A DNA stretch of 45,233 nucleotides from a virus. This document shows, one piece after another, positions 7,627 through 15,569 of this stretch (its first letter is position 1; each line of letters opens with the position of its first letter). The notes beneath the pieces are model-generated. The model was not told the DNA's origin, searched no databases, and was given only the letters and a program-made list of their open reading frames with translations. The DNA lies in the IMG/VR virus record IMGVR_UViG_3300027710_000040, positions 1 to 45,233 of that record, one strand, 5' to 3'. Both the position numbers and the translations under genes were made by a program.

Positions 7627-10118
7627 TCGCCGCACCGCCCCCGCCAACCCTTGAAAGCCTGCCCGCGGGCTATCGCCTGCGCGCTAACCTGGGGACGTCC
7701 ACAGTTCTCCCCGACCTCGACTTTGAAACCTACTCCGAAGCCGGTTTCATGTGGTCGCCGATCAAGGGCCGGTGGGTGCGTCTGCCAGGGGTCAGCAGTA
7801 GCGCAAAGCCCGGCCTGTTCACGGTCGGGGCGGCACGCTACGCCGAGCACCCGACAACCGAGGTTTTGTCGTGCTACTACGATTTGAAGGACGGGCGGGG
7901 CAAGCGATTTTGGCGGCCCGGCCTGCCGCCGCCGGCCGACCTGTTCGCCCACGTCATGGCGGGCGGTTTGCTCGAAGCCCACAATTCGGGCTTCGAAACG
8001 TGGATTTGGGCCAAGGTCTGCGCGGTCAAGTACGGATGGCCGGCGATTGCCGCCGAGCAGTGGCGGTGCAGCATGGCGAAATGCCGCGCCTACGCGCTCC
8101 CCGGTGCGCTGGGCGATGCCGGCCGCGTCGTGGGCCTGAGCCGACCAAAAGACCCGGAAGGCCAACGCCTGCTCGAAAAATTCAGTGTGCCCCGAAGCCC
8201 CACCAAGCCCGACCCCCGCACGCGCGTGTTGCCCGTGTGGCCGGGTGAGGAAGGCGCCGTGTTGGCAGCGTACCGGGCCCGAGGCATCGACCCGGACACG
8301 ATCAAGGTCAAAGGCTGGTTGGAGACTGACCGGGCCGACACGCTGGCCCTTGCGGCGTACAACTGCCGCGACATTGAAGCCGAGGCCGAGTTGTCCAGCC
8401 TGGTGCCTGACTTGCCGCCGCCCGAGTTGTCCTACTGGCAGGCCGACCGCCGCATTAACGTGCGCGGGGTGCACGTGGACCGCCAGGGCCTGCGCGATTG
8501 CATCGCCGTCGTCAATCAGTGCTTGGAGCGGTATAACGCCGAGTTGGCCCACCTCACGGGCGGGGCCGTGCCCAAGGCCTCGCAGCTGCCCAAGTTGGCC
8601 GAGTGGTTGCGGGCCCAAGGCGTGCCCGTCAAGCACGGCAAAGGCGCCATGGATGACGACGCGATGGCCGAGCTACTCAAAGCCGTGCCACCGCACCCGC
8701 CCGGGGGCGTCAACCCGGCCCGGCGCGCTTTGGAGATTCGCCAGGCCGCCGGGTCCGCGTCGGTCAAAAAAGTGTTTGCCATGGACAACCAAGCCACGGC
8801 GGCCGACCGACTGCACGACCTGTTCGTGTTCAACGGGGCCCGCACCGGGCGGCCGACTGGCGCCGGGCCTCAACCCACGAACCTCCCAAGCGGTGGGCCC
8901 GAGGTGTGGCGGTGCGTCGGGTGCGGCCACTTCCACGGGGCTCACCGTCAGGATTGCCCGTGGTGCGGCCTGCCCGTGCAGGCGTTGCGCAAGGACGGCA
9001 AGCCGAACCGGGTGGAGGAATGGAACCCCGAAGCCGTGGAAGACGCTTTGCGGGTCATTGCGGTGCGCTGCGTCTACACGCTTGAACACTACTTTGGCCG
9101 GGCGCTGGAAACGGTGGGCGGGTGCCTGCGCGGCCTTTACTGCGCGGCCCCGGGTCACGATCTGGTGAGTTCGGACTATTCAGCAATCGAAGCGGTGGTG
9201 CTGGCGTTTCTCGCGAACGAGGAATGGCGCAAAGACGTGTTCCGCACGCACGGAAAAATTTACGAAACCTCGGCGTCGCGCATGTATAGCGTGCCTTTTG
9301 AGGAATTCGACCGAGTCAAGCGCGAGACGGGCGGGCACCACCCCTTGCGCAAGAAAGGCAAAATCGCCGAACTCGGGTTTGGTTTTCAAGGGTGGATCGG
9401 CGCGGCTAAACAATTCGGCATGCCGGGCACCGACGAGGAAATTAAAGCCGACATTCTGGCGTGGCGCGCTGCCTCGCCTGCCGTTGAATGGTTTTGGGGC
9501 GGGCAAACCTGGGGCAAAGCCGAGGGAATCCGAATCAATGCCGAGGTCAACGCCGGCCACGCCAGGCGGTGGGCGGACAAGTGGGACCAAACACCTTTTT
9601 ATTTCGGCGTGGAAGGCGCGGCAATTCAGGCGTGCCTAAACCCGGGCGTTGAATTCCCCGTGATGACGTTGGACGGCCAGCCCTCGGGCGTGTCCTACTT
9701 CCTGTCCGGCGACGTGCTGCACTGCCAGTTGCGAAGCGGCCGACGCCTGCACTACCACAGCCCGCGCCTGCGCCCAGGTGACCGCGGCGGGTTCGCCCTG
9801 AGCTATTGGGGGCACAACACGAACCCCAAGAACGGCCCGACGGGTTGGATTTGCATGGACACGTGGGGCGGCCGGCTGGTCGAAAACATCGTGCAGGCAA
9901 CAGCCAACGACATTTTGCGGTTCGCGTCGGAAAACCTCGAGCGCGCGTTTTACCCGCTGGTGCTGCACGTCTATGACGAAATTGTGTCGGAGATTCCCCA
10001 AGGCTGGGGAGCCTTGGGGATCTTCGAAGCGATCATGGCGACGATGCCGCCTTGGGCCTCAGATTGGCCCATCAAGGCTTCCGGCGGATGGCGTGGCCGT
10101 CGATACCGGAAGGGTTGA
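7623..10118 (+). CDS. Family A DNA polymerase with 3'-5' exonuclease and zinc ribbon
   Basis: The 831-residue replicative polymerase. The proofreading domain has DFETYSEAG (about 36-44, Exo I), AHNSGFETWIW (about 119-129, Exo II) and YNCRDIEAE (about 246, Exo III). The polymerase domain has motif A DYSAIEA (about 518-524), motif B KKGKIAELGFGFQG (about 577-590) and motif C HVYDEIV (about 782-788). A zinc ribbon, CVGCG then CPWCG with nine residues between pairs (about 428-445), sits between exonuclease and palm. It is last in the plus operon and ends two to four bases from the convergent tail-spike gene. Confidence 0.95.
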   Translation: MIAAPPPPTLESLPAGYRLRANLGTSTVLPDLDFETYSEAGFMWSPIKGRWVRLPGVSSSAKPGLFTVGAARYAEHPTTEVLSCYYDLKDGRGKRFWRPGLPPPADLFAHVMAGGLLEAHNSGFETWIWAKVCAVKYGWPAIAAEQWRCSMAKCRAYALPGALGDAGRVVGLSRPKDPEGQRLLEKFSVPRSPTKPDPRTRVLPVWPGEEGAVLAAYRARGIDPDTIKVKGWLETDRADTLALAAYNCRDIEAEAELSSLVPDLPPPELSYWQADRRINVRGVHVDRQGLRDCIAVVNQCLERYNAELAHLTGGAVPKASQLPKLAEWLRAQGVPVKHGKGAMDDDAMAELLKAVPPHPPGGVNPARRALEIRQAAGSASVKKVFAMDNQATAADRLHDLFVFNGARTGRPTGAGPQPTNLPSGGPEVWRCVGCGHFHGAHRQDCPWCGLPVQALRKDGKPNRVEEWNPEAVEDALRVIAVRCVYTLEHYFGRALETVGGCLRGLYCAAPGHDLVSSDYSAIEAVVLAFLANEEWRKDVFRTHGKIYETSASRMYSVPFEEFDRVKRETGGHHPLRKKGKIAELGFGFQGWIGAAKQFGMPGTDEEIKADILAWRAASPAVEWFWGGQTWGKAEGIRINAEVNAGHARRWADKWDQTPFYFGVEGAAIQACLNPGVEFPVMTLDGQPSGVSYFLSGDVLHCQLRSGRRLHYHSPRLRPGDRGGFALSYWGHNTNPKNGPTGWICMDTWGGRLVENIVQATANDILRFASENLERAFYPLVLHVYDEIVSEIPQGWGALGIFEAIMATMPPWASDWPIKASGGWRGRRYRKG

Positions 10119-10125
10119 CGCGTCA
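10116..10125. other. Palindrome holding both convergent stop codons
   Basis: TGACGCGTCA is a perfect 10-bp palindrome. Its left TGA is the stop of the DNA polymerase gene (plus) and its right half, read on the minus strand, is the TGA of the tail-spike gene. No terminator hairpin with a U-tract fits between the two genes. Confidence 0.8.
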
Positions 10126-11877
10126 GGCGGCCAGGGCGGTGAAAGCCGCATCGACGGCGTCCACGCTCAAATCCTTGAGCAGGAATTTCCCGGCAATCGA
10201 CGGGTGCGCGCCGTCAAACACGCCGCCCGCGGCAGGCAGGGCCCAGGCGGCCACGTTGGCGGGCAACCACGCTTGCGTCGCGCTGCGCACCACCGTGCCG
10301 TCGCCCAGGGTAATCGAACCGTCCAGCGGGTCAATGAACGCCGAATTGAGGTCGTCCCACGACAGGAAAGCCGCTTTCAGGGCGTCGCGGACGGCGGTCA
10401 TGGCGGCGGTTTGCGCTGCGGACGCGTACCACGGGCCAATCACGGCAATCGGCGCGGTGGGGTTGCTCAGGATGCCGCGGACAGCTGCCCACACTTCCAG
10501 CGCGGCGGCGGCCTCGGCGGCCGGCGTCACACCCCCGCCGCCGGCGTTGTAGCCCAGGGCCAACACGGCCGCGTCGGCTTGCACGCCGGTGAAGTCGTTG
10601 GACGCCATGAGGGTGCGCATGGCTTTGCGCCCACCGGTGGCCGAATCAAGCGCGTAGGACACGCCGCCGACGCCGCCGACGGCGACGTGGGCAAAGCCGA
10701 GTTCCAGGCCCAGCAGGTTCCCGAGTTCGTAATGCACCGTGTTCAGGCTGGGCATTTCGGTGTCAAGGATCGAATCCCCGAGCTCGAGCAGCGACAGCGA
10801 CTTGACCGTGGGACGCGACACGCTGCAATCGGCAGGCACGGCCACGTTGCTCAGGTTGAACAGGCCCGCAGCGGCCACGCGCCACACACGGCGGCGACGG
10901 CCGCCGGCGACGGTGAACGAAAAGTGGCGCGTGGAACCGAACGCACCAGGCACCAACGGCGCTTCGGACACGGGCACGTCATCGACCCACACGCGCAGAC
11001 GTTCGCCAGGCATGCCGGCGCTGATTGTGGCGAAGTAACCGATGTGCACCACGTCGGATTCGGTCACGAACACGGACGTGCGGTATTTGCCCATGCGGCC
11101 ATTCGTGCCGCCAAACGAAGTGCCGGTGGAACCGTCGGACATGAGCCAAGCACCGTGCCGCGAAGCGTTGCCCGAGGAGGTCACGCGGTAGAGGTTCGGG
11201 GCGCTCAGTTGCTCGAACTTCTCCGGGTTTTCGATCATGTTGACTTGCGTCAGCGCCGAGGCGCCGGCGTTGTCGGCGATGGTCACCGGCGGGATGCCCG
11301 GCAGCGGGGCGCGCGTGCGCGCTTGCAGCGGCCACACTTGCACGGCGCCGTCGGTGATCGCGGCCGGAGTTGCGCCGGCGGTGATCGTGGGCGCTGCAGC
11401 GCCCAACAGGCCGTCACCAGCGGCCACGATGAGTTCGCCGGTGGGCAGGGCGCGCACGTCGGTGGCATACACCTGTTCATTGTTCGCGCGTGCCGCCGCT
11501 TGGTTCGGGGCGGCTAGGCGTGCCGCCGCTTGCGCAACGCGGCGGCGGGTCTGCAGTTCGAGGCCGCCAACAGGCACGCGGGCGCCGGTGTCAACGCGGC
11601 GCAAGCGGTTGTCCCGGCCGGTGAACACGTCCGAGCGCGTGAACGGCAATTGTTGGTTGGGCGTGGCAGGCAAGGGCGTGCCGGCCCAGGTGCCGCCGTC
11701 GGTCGCCTGCAGCGTCAGGACACCCGCAGAGAACAGGGCCAGCGTGGCGGCCGTGTCGTCGAGATAGGTAAAGTCCGAGTCCGGCAGGGTCACCGAACCC
11801 GATTCGGGCACGTTGATGGTGCGGCCGTCGCGGAAGGACAGAGAAACCAGCCGTTGCGAGTTGTTGACGATTTTCAT
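10123..11877 (-). CDS. Tail spike-like protein with C-terminal SGNH/GDSL hydrolase domain
   Basis: A 584-residue protein with a virion-attachment-like N-terminus and a C-terminal SGNH hydrolase (about 355-584). Block I is LLELGDSILD (serine near 367), block II VGGVGGVSY (about 401), block III LGYNAGG (about 443, the Asn) and block V DGAHPS (about 553-558, the Asp/His pair). SGNH domains on phage spikes commonly remove acetyl or other ester groups from surface polysaccharide. It is the last gene of the minus late operon and its ATG overlaps the Rz1 stop (ATGA). A receptor-degrading or deacetylating role is inferred; position after the lysis genes is unusual for a spike. Confidence 0.8.
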   Translation of the reverse strand: MKIVNNSQRLVSLSFRDGRTINVPESGSVTLPDSDFTYLDDTAATLALFSAGVLTLQATDGGTWAGTPLPATPNQQLPFTRSDVFTGRDNRLRRVDTGARVPVGGLELQTRRRVAQAAARLAAPNQAAARANNEQVYATDVRALPTGELIVAAGDGLLGAAAPTITAGATPAAITDGAVQVWPLQARTRAPLPGIPPVTIADNAGASALTQVNMIENPEKFEQLSAPNLYRVTSSGNASRHGAWLMSDGSTGTSFGGTNGRMGKYRTSVFVTESDVVHIGYFATISAGMPGERLRVWVDDVPVSEAPLVPGAFGSTRHFSFTVAGGRRRRVWRVAAAGLFNLSNVAVPADCSVSRPTVKSLSLLELGDSILDTEMPSLNTVHYELGNLLGLELGFAHVAVGGVGGVSYALDSATGGRKAMRTLMASNDFTGVQADAAVLALGYNAGGGGVTPAAEAAAALEVWAAVRGILSNPTAPIAVIGPWYASAAQTAAMTAVRDALKAAFLSWDDLNSAFIDPLDGSITLGDGTVVRSATQAWLPANVAAWALPAAGGVFDGAHPSIAGKFLLKDLSVDAVDAAFTALAA

Positions 11878-12137
11878 GGTGTGGCCCTTTGTTGGGTACG
11901 GTTGTAAAACTCCACGATTTTCCGGTGCCGAATCGCGCATTCCGCCAGGACCGCCAGGGCTTGCCGAAACTCCTTTTCCCACTCGTCATAGTCGAGCGAG
12001 GTGGACAACTGCAGCGGCCCGCAAGGCTGGGCCAACTCAGTGTCCAGCGGCGGCAGCGTTGAACGCGTCGATGGCGGCGTTACGGTCGCGCAACCGCTCA
12101 AGGTCAGGGCGACAGTCAACAGGCAAAGGCTTTTCAT
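11874..12137 (-). CDS. Rz1-like outer-membrane spanin lipoprotein
   Basis: An 87-residue lipoprotein. The signal peptide ends in the lipobox LSGC, with the lipidated cysteine at residue 16, followed by a Pro-rich stretch. It starts inside the Rz gene in another reading frame and overlaps its last 101 bases, the classic spanin arrangement. Rz1 joins Rz across the periplasm and fuses the inner and outer membranes in the last step of lysis; this implies a Gram-negative host. At 87 residues it is longer than lambda Rz1, with an extended C-terminal half. Confidence 0.88.
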   Translation of the reverse strand: MKSLCLLTVALTLSGCATVTPPSTRSTLPPLDTELAQPCGPLQLSTSLDYDEWEKEFRQALAVLAECAIRHRKIVEFYNRTQQRATP

Positions 12138-12408
12138 AGGGCCTCACGTGGATAGCGGCGATTTTTGCACGGGCGGCGCGGGCTTGCGCGGCGGCGTCTT
12201 TTGCCGCTCCCGTCATTTCGCGCGCTGCGGCCTTGAACTCGACCAAGTCCGCGTCGGATTGGTCCGCGCGTTGCGTGGCCTGGGCCGTCTTGACGCGCTG
12301 CAACGCGATGTCCCCGCGCAAGCCTTGGACCCAGGCCCCGAACGCGACGCCGGCCAGCACAGCGGCCACGGTCAGCCAGGCACGGACGGCGGGCGTGATC
12401 GGGCTCAC
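12037..12408 (-). CDS. Rz-like inner-membrane spanin
   Basis: A 123-residue protein with one N-terminal membrane segment (about residues 9-27, WLTVAAVLAGVAFGAW) and a long alpha-helical, Gln/Ala/Lys-rich periplasmic part that should form a coiled coil. The C-terminal PVDCRPDLERLRDRNAAIDAFN resembles Rz proteins. The GTG at 12408 overlaps the endolysin stop (GTGA). It works with the overlapping Rz1 gene to disrupt the outer membrane after the cell wall is cut. Confidence 0.88.
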   Translation of the reverse strand: MSPITPAVRAWLTVAAVLAGVAFGAWVQGLRGDIALQRVKTAQATQRADQSDADLVEFKAAAREMTGAAKDAAAQARAARAKIAAIHVRPYEKPLPVDCRPDLERLRDRNAAIDAFNAAAAGH

Positions 12409-13028
12409 CGCAGGGCCTCGACGTTCTCGGCGGCCCGTTGGGCGCGCTCGGCACGGTGGAGCATGGCCGGGCCGTTGATGGTGCGCGTGATCGCGTCCCA
12501 ATTCGAGGCATCGGCCAGTAAGTTGCATTTGTTGACGTGCCAGAACCACGCGGCCGTCAGGGCGGCGGTCATCGGCTGGGTGACGTCCTTGGGGTTGCCG
12601 ACGAGGTCCAACCCGAGCGCCTGGCCGGCGTCGGCGTAGTTGTGGCGGCCGGTCAACTGGAAAATGCCGCGGCCTCGAAACCGCCAACCGTCCCCGCTGG
12701 CCTCGTCGCCGTTGCCATTCTTGAGCGAGTAAACCCGGTTTGCCAGGCCCTCGGGGTTGCGGCAGAACTTGGCCGCCTCGGCCATGGACGCGACACGCGT
12801 GGGGAAAACCTGGCGCACGCGTTCGGGCGTGCGGTAAAACAAGTTTTCTTCCAAGTCGGTCAGGTCTTTGGACTCCACGCCTGCGTTCGCGAAGAACCCG
12901 GCCAGCCGTGCCGGCGTGTTGATTTCGAACCGCCGGCAGGCGGCCCACAAGGGCGTCAAGAACTCCCGCGCCTGCGTGGGCGCAAAGCCGCACGCAACCA
13001 ACTGTCGGAGTTCAAGCGCGAGAGTCAC
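12405..13028 (-). CDS. Endolysin, glycoside hydrolase family 19 (chitinase-like)
   Basis: A 207-residue single-domain GH19 enzyme that cleaves peptidoglycan sugar bonds. The acid residues lie in VESKDLTDLEENLFYRT (about 51-67), followed by the family segment GDGWRFRGRGIFQLTGRHNY (about 112-131) and the late block TRTINGP. No signal peptide is visible, so it should depend on the holin to reach the wall. The GTG at 13028 overlaps the holin stop (GTGA). Holin, lysin, Rz and Rz1 form one coupled lysis cassette. Confidence 0.93.
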   Translation of the reverse strand: MTLALELRQLVACGFAPTQAREFLTPLWAACRRFEINTPARLAGFFANAGVESKDLTDLEENLFYRTPERVRQVFPTRVASMAEAAKFCRNPEGLANRVYSLKNGNGDEASGDGWRFRGRGIFQLTGRHNYADAGQALGLDLVGNPKDVTQPMTAALTAAWFWHVNKCNLLADASNWDAITRTINGPAMLHRAERAQRAAENVEALR

Positions 13029-13453
13029 GACCGCAACCCCTTGACCGCCTCGGCGGCATCGCGTGTGACCTCGGCGGCGTCCTTGTCCTTGCGGCGGTAC
13101 AGCCACAAAGCGCACCACCTTGAGACGTACCACCCAGGGGCGGCCGTGGCGATCAACAGCGCGTTGCGGTGCGTGTTGTGCTGCAACCATGGCGCCGCCG
13201 CGCCCATCATGTCCACGATCCAGTCGCCGAAGCACACGCAGAACAGCCCGGACGACATGAGCCGCACGACGAATTCTTGGCGCGAAAACGTGCCGTCCGG
13301 GCGTTCGGGGGGCGAGGCCAGGAACAGAAAGCACGCGCCGACCACGCCCAAAACCGCTTTCAGGCCCACGGCCTTCGCGGTTGCGGCGATGAGGTGGGCA
13401 AGGCCGGCGGCCCATTCTGCGAACAGTTCGGTGGACATTGTTTTGCGTTCCAT
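13025..13453 (-). CDS. Holin-like membrane protein
   Basis: A 142-residue protein with three likely membrane segments: about 24-42 (KAVLGVVGACFLFLA), about 64-83 (LMSSGLFCVCFGDWIVDMM) and about 98-118 (ALLIATAAPGWYVSRWCALWL), and a charged C-terminus rich in Lys, Asp and Arg. Topology and place directly upstream of the endolysin point to a holin that opens the inner membrane. Start ATG 13453 follows GGGAA; ATG 13437 (MSTELF) is an alternative and a dual-start holin/antiholin pair is conceivable. No named holin family is certain. Confidence 0.8.
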   Translation of the reverse strand: MERKTMSTELFAEWAAGLAHLIAATAKAVGLKAVLGVVGACFLFLASPPERPDGTFSRQEFVVRLMSSGLFCVCFGDWIVDMMGAAAPWLQHNTHRNALLIATAAPGWYVSRWCALWLYRRKDKDAAEVTRDAAEAVKGLRS

Positions 13454-13481
13454 GATGCAAGTTCCCGCAATGTAACAGCGA

Positions 13482-14042
13482 TCAAGTCCCGGCAGGGTAG
13501 CCAGGATGCGCCGGGACCGTCGGCCAATTGGCCGGGTCGGCTGGCATGGCGAGGCCGAGCAGGTCGCGCAACGCGCGGCGGTACTCGAAGAACGCCACCA
13601 CATCGGGGGCGCCCAACACCGTGTCCCCCAGCGCGGCAGCTTCCACGATGCGTTCGACCGTGGTGGAGGTCTTCACCAGCGCGGCGCGCGTCTGCGCCTG
13701 CAGGGCGGCCCACTGTTCGGCCAGGCTGGGGCCGGGGTCGCTTTCCAGCGCATCGGCGGGAGGCACCACGCCGACAGCGTCAATGGTGACGTGCTGGCGG
13801 TCTGCGGTCCAGTAGGCGAAGCCGCGCCAGTCGGGCACCACTTCCCATTCGGCGGTCGGGTCAAAGCCCAGGGACCGCGCGGCCTCGTTCGGCCCGAGTT
13901 CGGGAGGAGGGACCAAACGGCCTTCGAACGGGACTTGCGGCAGGCCGTCGGGGTCTTCGGGGTTCAGGTCAGCAAACACCGGCGAAGGCGTGGGCGTCCA
14001 CACGTTGGCCGAATTGACGAGGTAAATTTGCGGGCGTTCCAT
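13482..14042 (-). CDS. Tail fibre assembly chaperone-like protein
   Basis: A 186-residue protein directly downstream of the tail fibre gene. The order (Pro-rich N-terminal part, a WxGFAYWTADRQH segment, then a helical C-terminal part) resembles phage tail fibre assembly proteins, which fold or trimerise the fibre tip. A good AAAGGA site precedes the ATG. The family call rests on position and general pattern; it could instead be a minor fibre protein. Confidence 0.65.
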   Translation of the reverse strand: MERPQIYLVNSANVWTPTPSPVFADLNPEDPDGLPQVPFEGRLVPPPELGPNEAARSLGFDPTAEWEVVPDWRGFAYWTADRQHVTIDAVGVVPPADALESDPGPSLAEQWAALQAQTRAALVKTSTTVERIVEAAALGDTVLGAPDVVAFFEYRRALRDLLGLAMPADPANWPTVPAHPGYPAGT

Positions 14043-14060
14043 GTTGGGCGTCCTTTCGGG

Positions 14061-14921
14061 TTAGCGGTACTTGACCCAGGCCATAAAAGGCACGTTGACC
14101 GGGCGCGCTTCGGACCCGCCCGAAGCATCGGTGCTCATGTTCGAATTTTGCCCGGTGCCGTTCGTGGCCGTGTCCGCGTCGCCTTCCGAAGTGCCGATGC
14201 GGACGTTGTGCGCGTGGCTCAAGTTCTGCGAACCCTGCACGCGGCCGACGCCGCGGGTGGCAAAGTCCGGGTCCGTCGTGTCGCCGTCGTGGTAGAAGCG
14301 AGGGAACAGGCCGCGCACGTTGGGAAGGCGGAAGGTCGTGGCGCCGTCACCGCTCGAATAGAAACCGCGGTTCAACGCGTCGCCGGTCCACGCGGCATCC
14401 GAAATGACGAGGCCCGCAGCGTTTGCCCAGGCCCACAAGTCCGCGTAAATGCCCGTGCGGGACACCAAACCGCCGTTCATCTTGACGCCGCCGGGCACGG
14501 TGCCGGTGCCTTGCACCAACACGGTTTCCCCCACGCGCGAGTCGGAGAACACCGAAGCCCAATACCCCGCCGAGCTCGTCGGGTCTTGAGCTCCCGCGCC
14601 GGCCGGGCCGCTGTTCGCAAGGGCGCGATACAACACGCCGTCGGATCCGAAGACAAGGGCCGGTGTTTCGTAATCGACCAAGTCGCACCAACCAAGGACG
14701 CCATGCTTGTCCAGCAGGTTCAACAGGGTGGAGGTCTGGAAGTTGTATTGGTTTTCCCCCGCCGAGTTCACCGGCGTGCCGTACTTCCAGCCGCTGGCGA
14801 GCATGACGGCCAGGGCCGCCGGGTCGCGGTAGGCGGCGCCCGCGATTGGCGTGGCCGGGACTCCAACGGTTGCCGCCGAGGCGAGCACGCCGGGCGCTTT
14901 GACGTTACGGGTTGAGGCCAT
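14061..14921 (-). CDS. Tail fibre protein with collar-like C-terminal domain
   Basis: A 286-residue protein with AGGAG eight bases before the ATG. Its C-terminal half holds GDGATTFRLPNVRGLFPRFY and then the HAHNVRIG segment, a pattern typical of the phage tail-collar domain found at fibre tips (the HxH group binds iron in T4 gp37). The ending ARPVNVPFMAWVKYR is also typical. Likely role: host recognition. It overlaps the DUF2612 gene by 17 bases and is followed by its presumed chaperone. Confidence 0.85.
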   Translation of the reverse strand: MASTRNVKAPGVLASAATVGVPATPIAGAAYRDPAALAVMLASGWKYGTPVNSAGENQYNFQTSTLLNLLDKHGVLGWCDLVDYETPALVFGSDGVLYRALANSGPAGAGAQDPTSSAGYWASVFSDSRVGETVLVQGTGTVPGGVKMNGGLVSRTGIYADLWAWANAAGLVISDAAWTGDALNRGFYSSGDGATTFRLPNVRGLFPRFYHDGDTTDPDFATRGVGRVQGSQNLSHAHNVRIGTSEGDADTATNGTGQNSNMSTDASGGSEARPVNVPFMAWVKYR

Positions 14922-15567
14922 AGCCCACTCCTGCAAATGCGATGTCTGCCGCCCCGGATTCAACGTCAGGGGCGAAAGCCAGAGGGTAACGGAAATTCAC
15001 CGCCACGACGCGGGCCGTGGTCGGCAACGGCATTTCAAATTGGTGGTCCGCTTGGTTGTTCGAGACGTCACGCAACAGGGCCGCCAACTTCTCGCCCGAC
15101 GTGCCGGTGGGCACGGTAAACGAAACGTCGCTTAAACCCTCGTTACGCACGCTCACGGGGATGCCGTAAGCAAATTTTCCGTACCACATGAGCTCCGGCG
15201 CGGACCCATGCCGGGTGTGGTTCTTGAGGATCTTGGATCGGATGGCCGCACGATAACGGATATCGTCCGCTGGCACGGCGCCGGCGGTCGGGGCGTTGGT
15301 CACGAAGGCATCGGCCACGTCTGCGGCGCCTTCGCCCTCGTCCGGCGTGAAATAGACGATGCTTCCCGCGTCCACCGTTGGCCGGGGGTAGGCGCCCACA
15401 ATCCGGCCGATGACTTCCAACGCGTGTTCGGTCGCGTCGTCCAGCGTGCGCAGGGTGCGGACCTGGCGGGCCACGTCCACCAGCTGTTGAATTTGCGCGA
15501 AAAGCGGCGCCTGTACCGCCCGCAGGACGGGCGAGGCAATGACGACGTCTAAGGTGTCGTCGGTCAT
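14905..15567 (-). CDS. Baseplate wedge/tail protein, DUF2612-like
   Basis: About 220 residues. The segments TLDDATEHALEVIGRIVGAYPR, DDIRYRAAIRSKILKN and GSAPELMWYG resemble DUF2612 phage proteins, which follow the gpJ gene in contractile-tail phages and occupy the position of gpI. It probably links the baseplate to the fibre. ATG 15567 and a GTG at 15573 overlapping the gpJ stop are both possible starts. Confidence 0.8.
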   Translation of the reverse strand: MTDDTLDVVIASPVLRAVQAPLFAQIQQLVDVARQVRTLRTLDDATEHALEVIGRIVGAYPRPTVDAGSIVYFTPDEGEGAADVADAFVTNAPTAGAVPADDIRYRAAIRSKILKNHTRHGSAPELMWYGKFAYGIPVSVRNEGLSDVSFTVPTGTSGEKLAALLRDVSNNQADHQFEMPLPTTARVVAVNFRYPLAFAPDVESGAADIAFAGVGYGLNP

Positions 15568-15569
15568 GG

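Noticed and set aside
9973-11517. Long plus-strand open frame (514 codons) opposite the tail spike
   Set aside because: Shadow of the polymerase end and the spike; low-complexity Arg/Gly/His composition.
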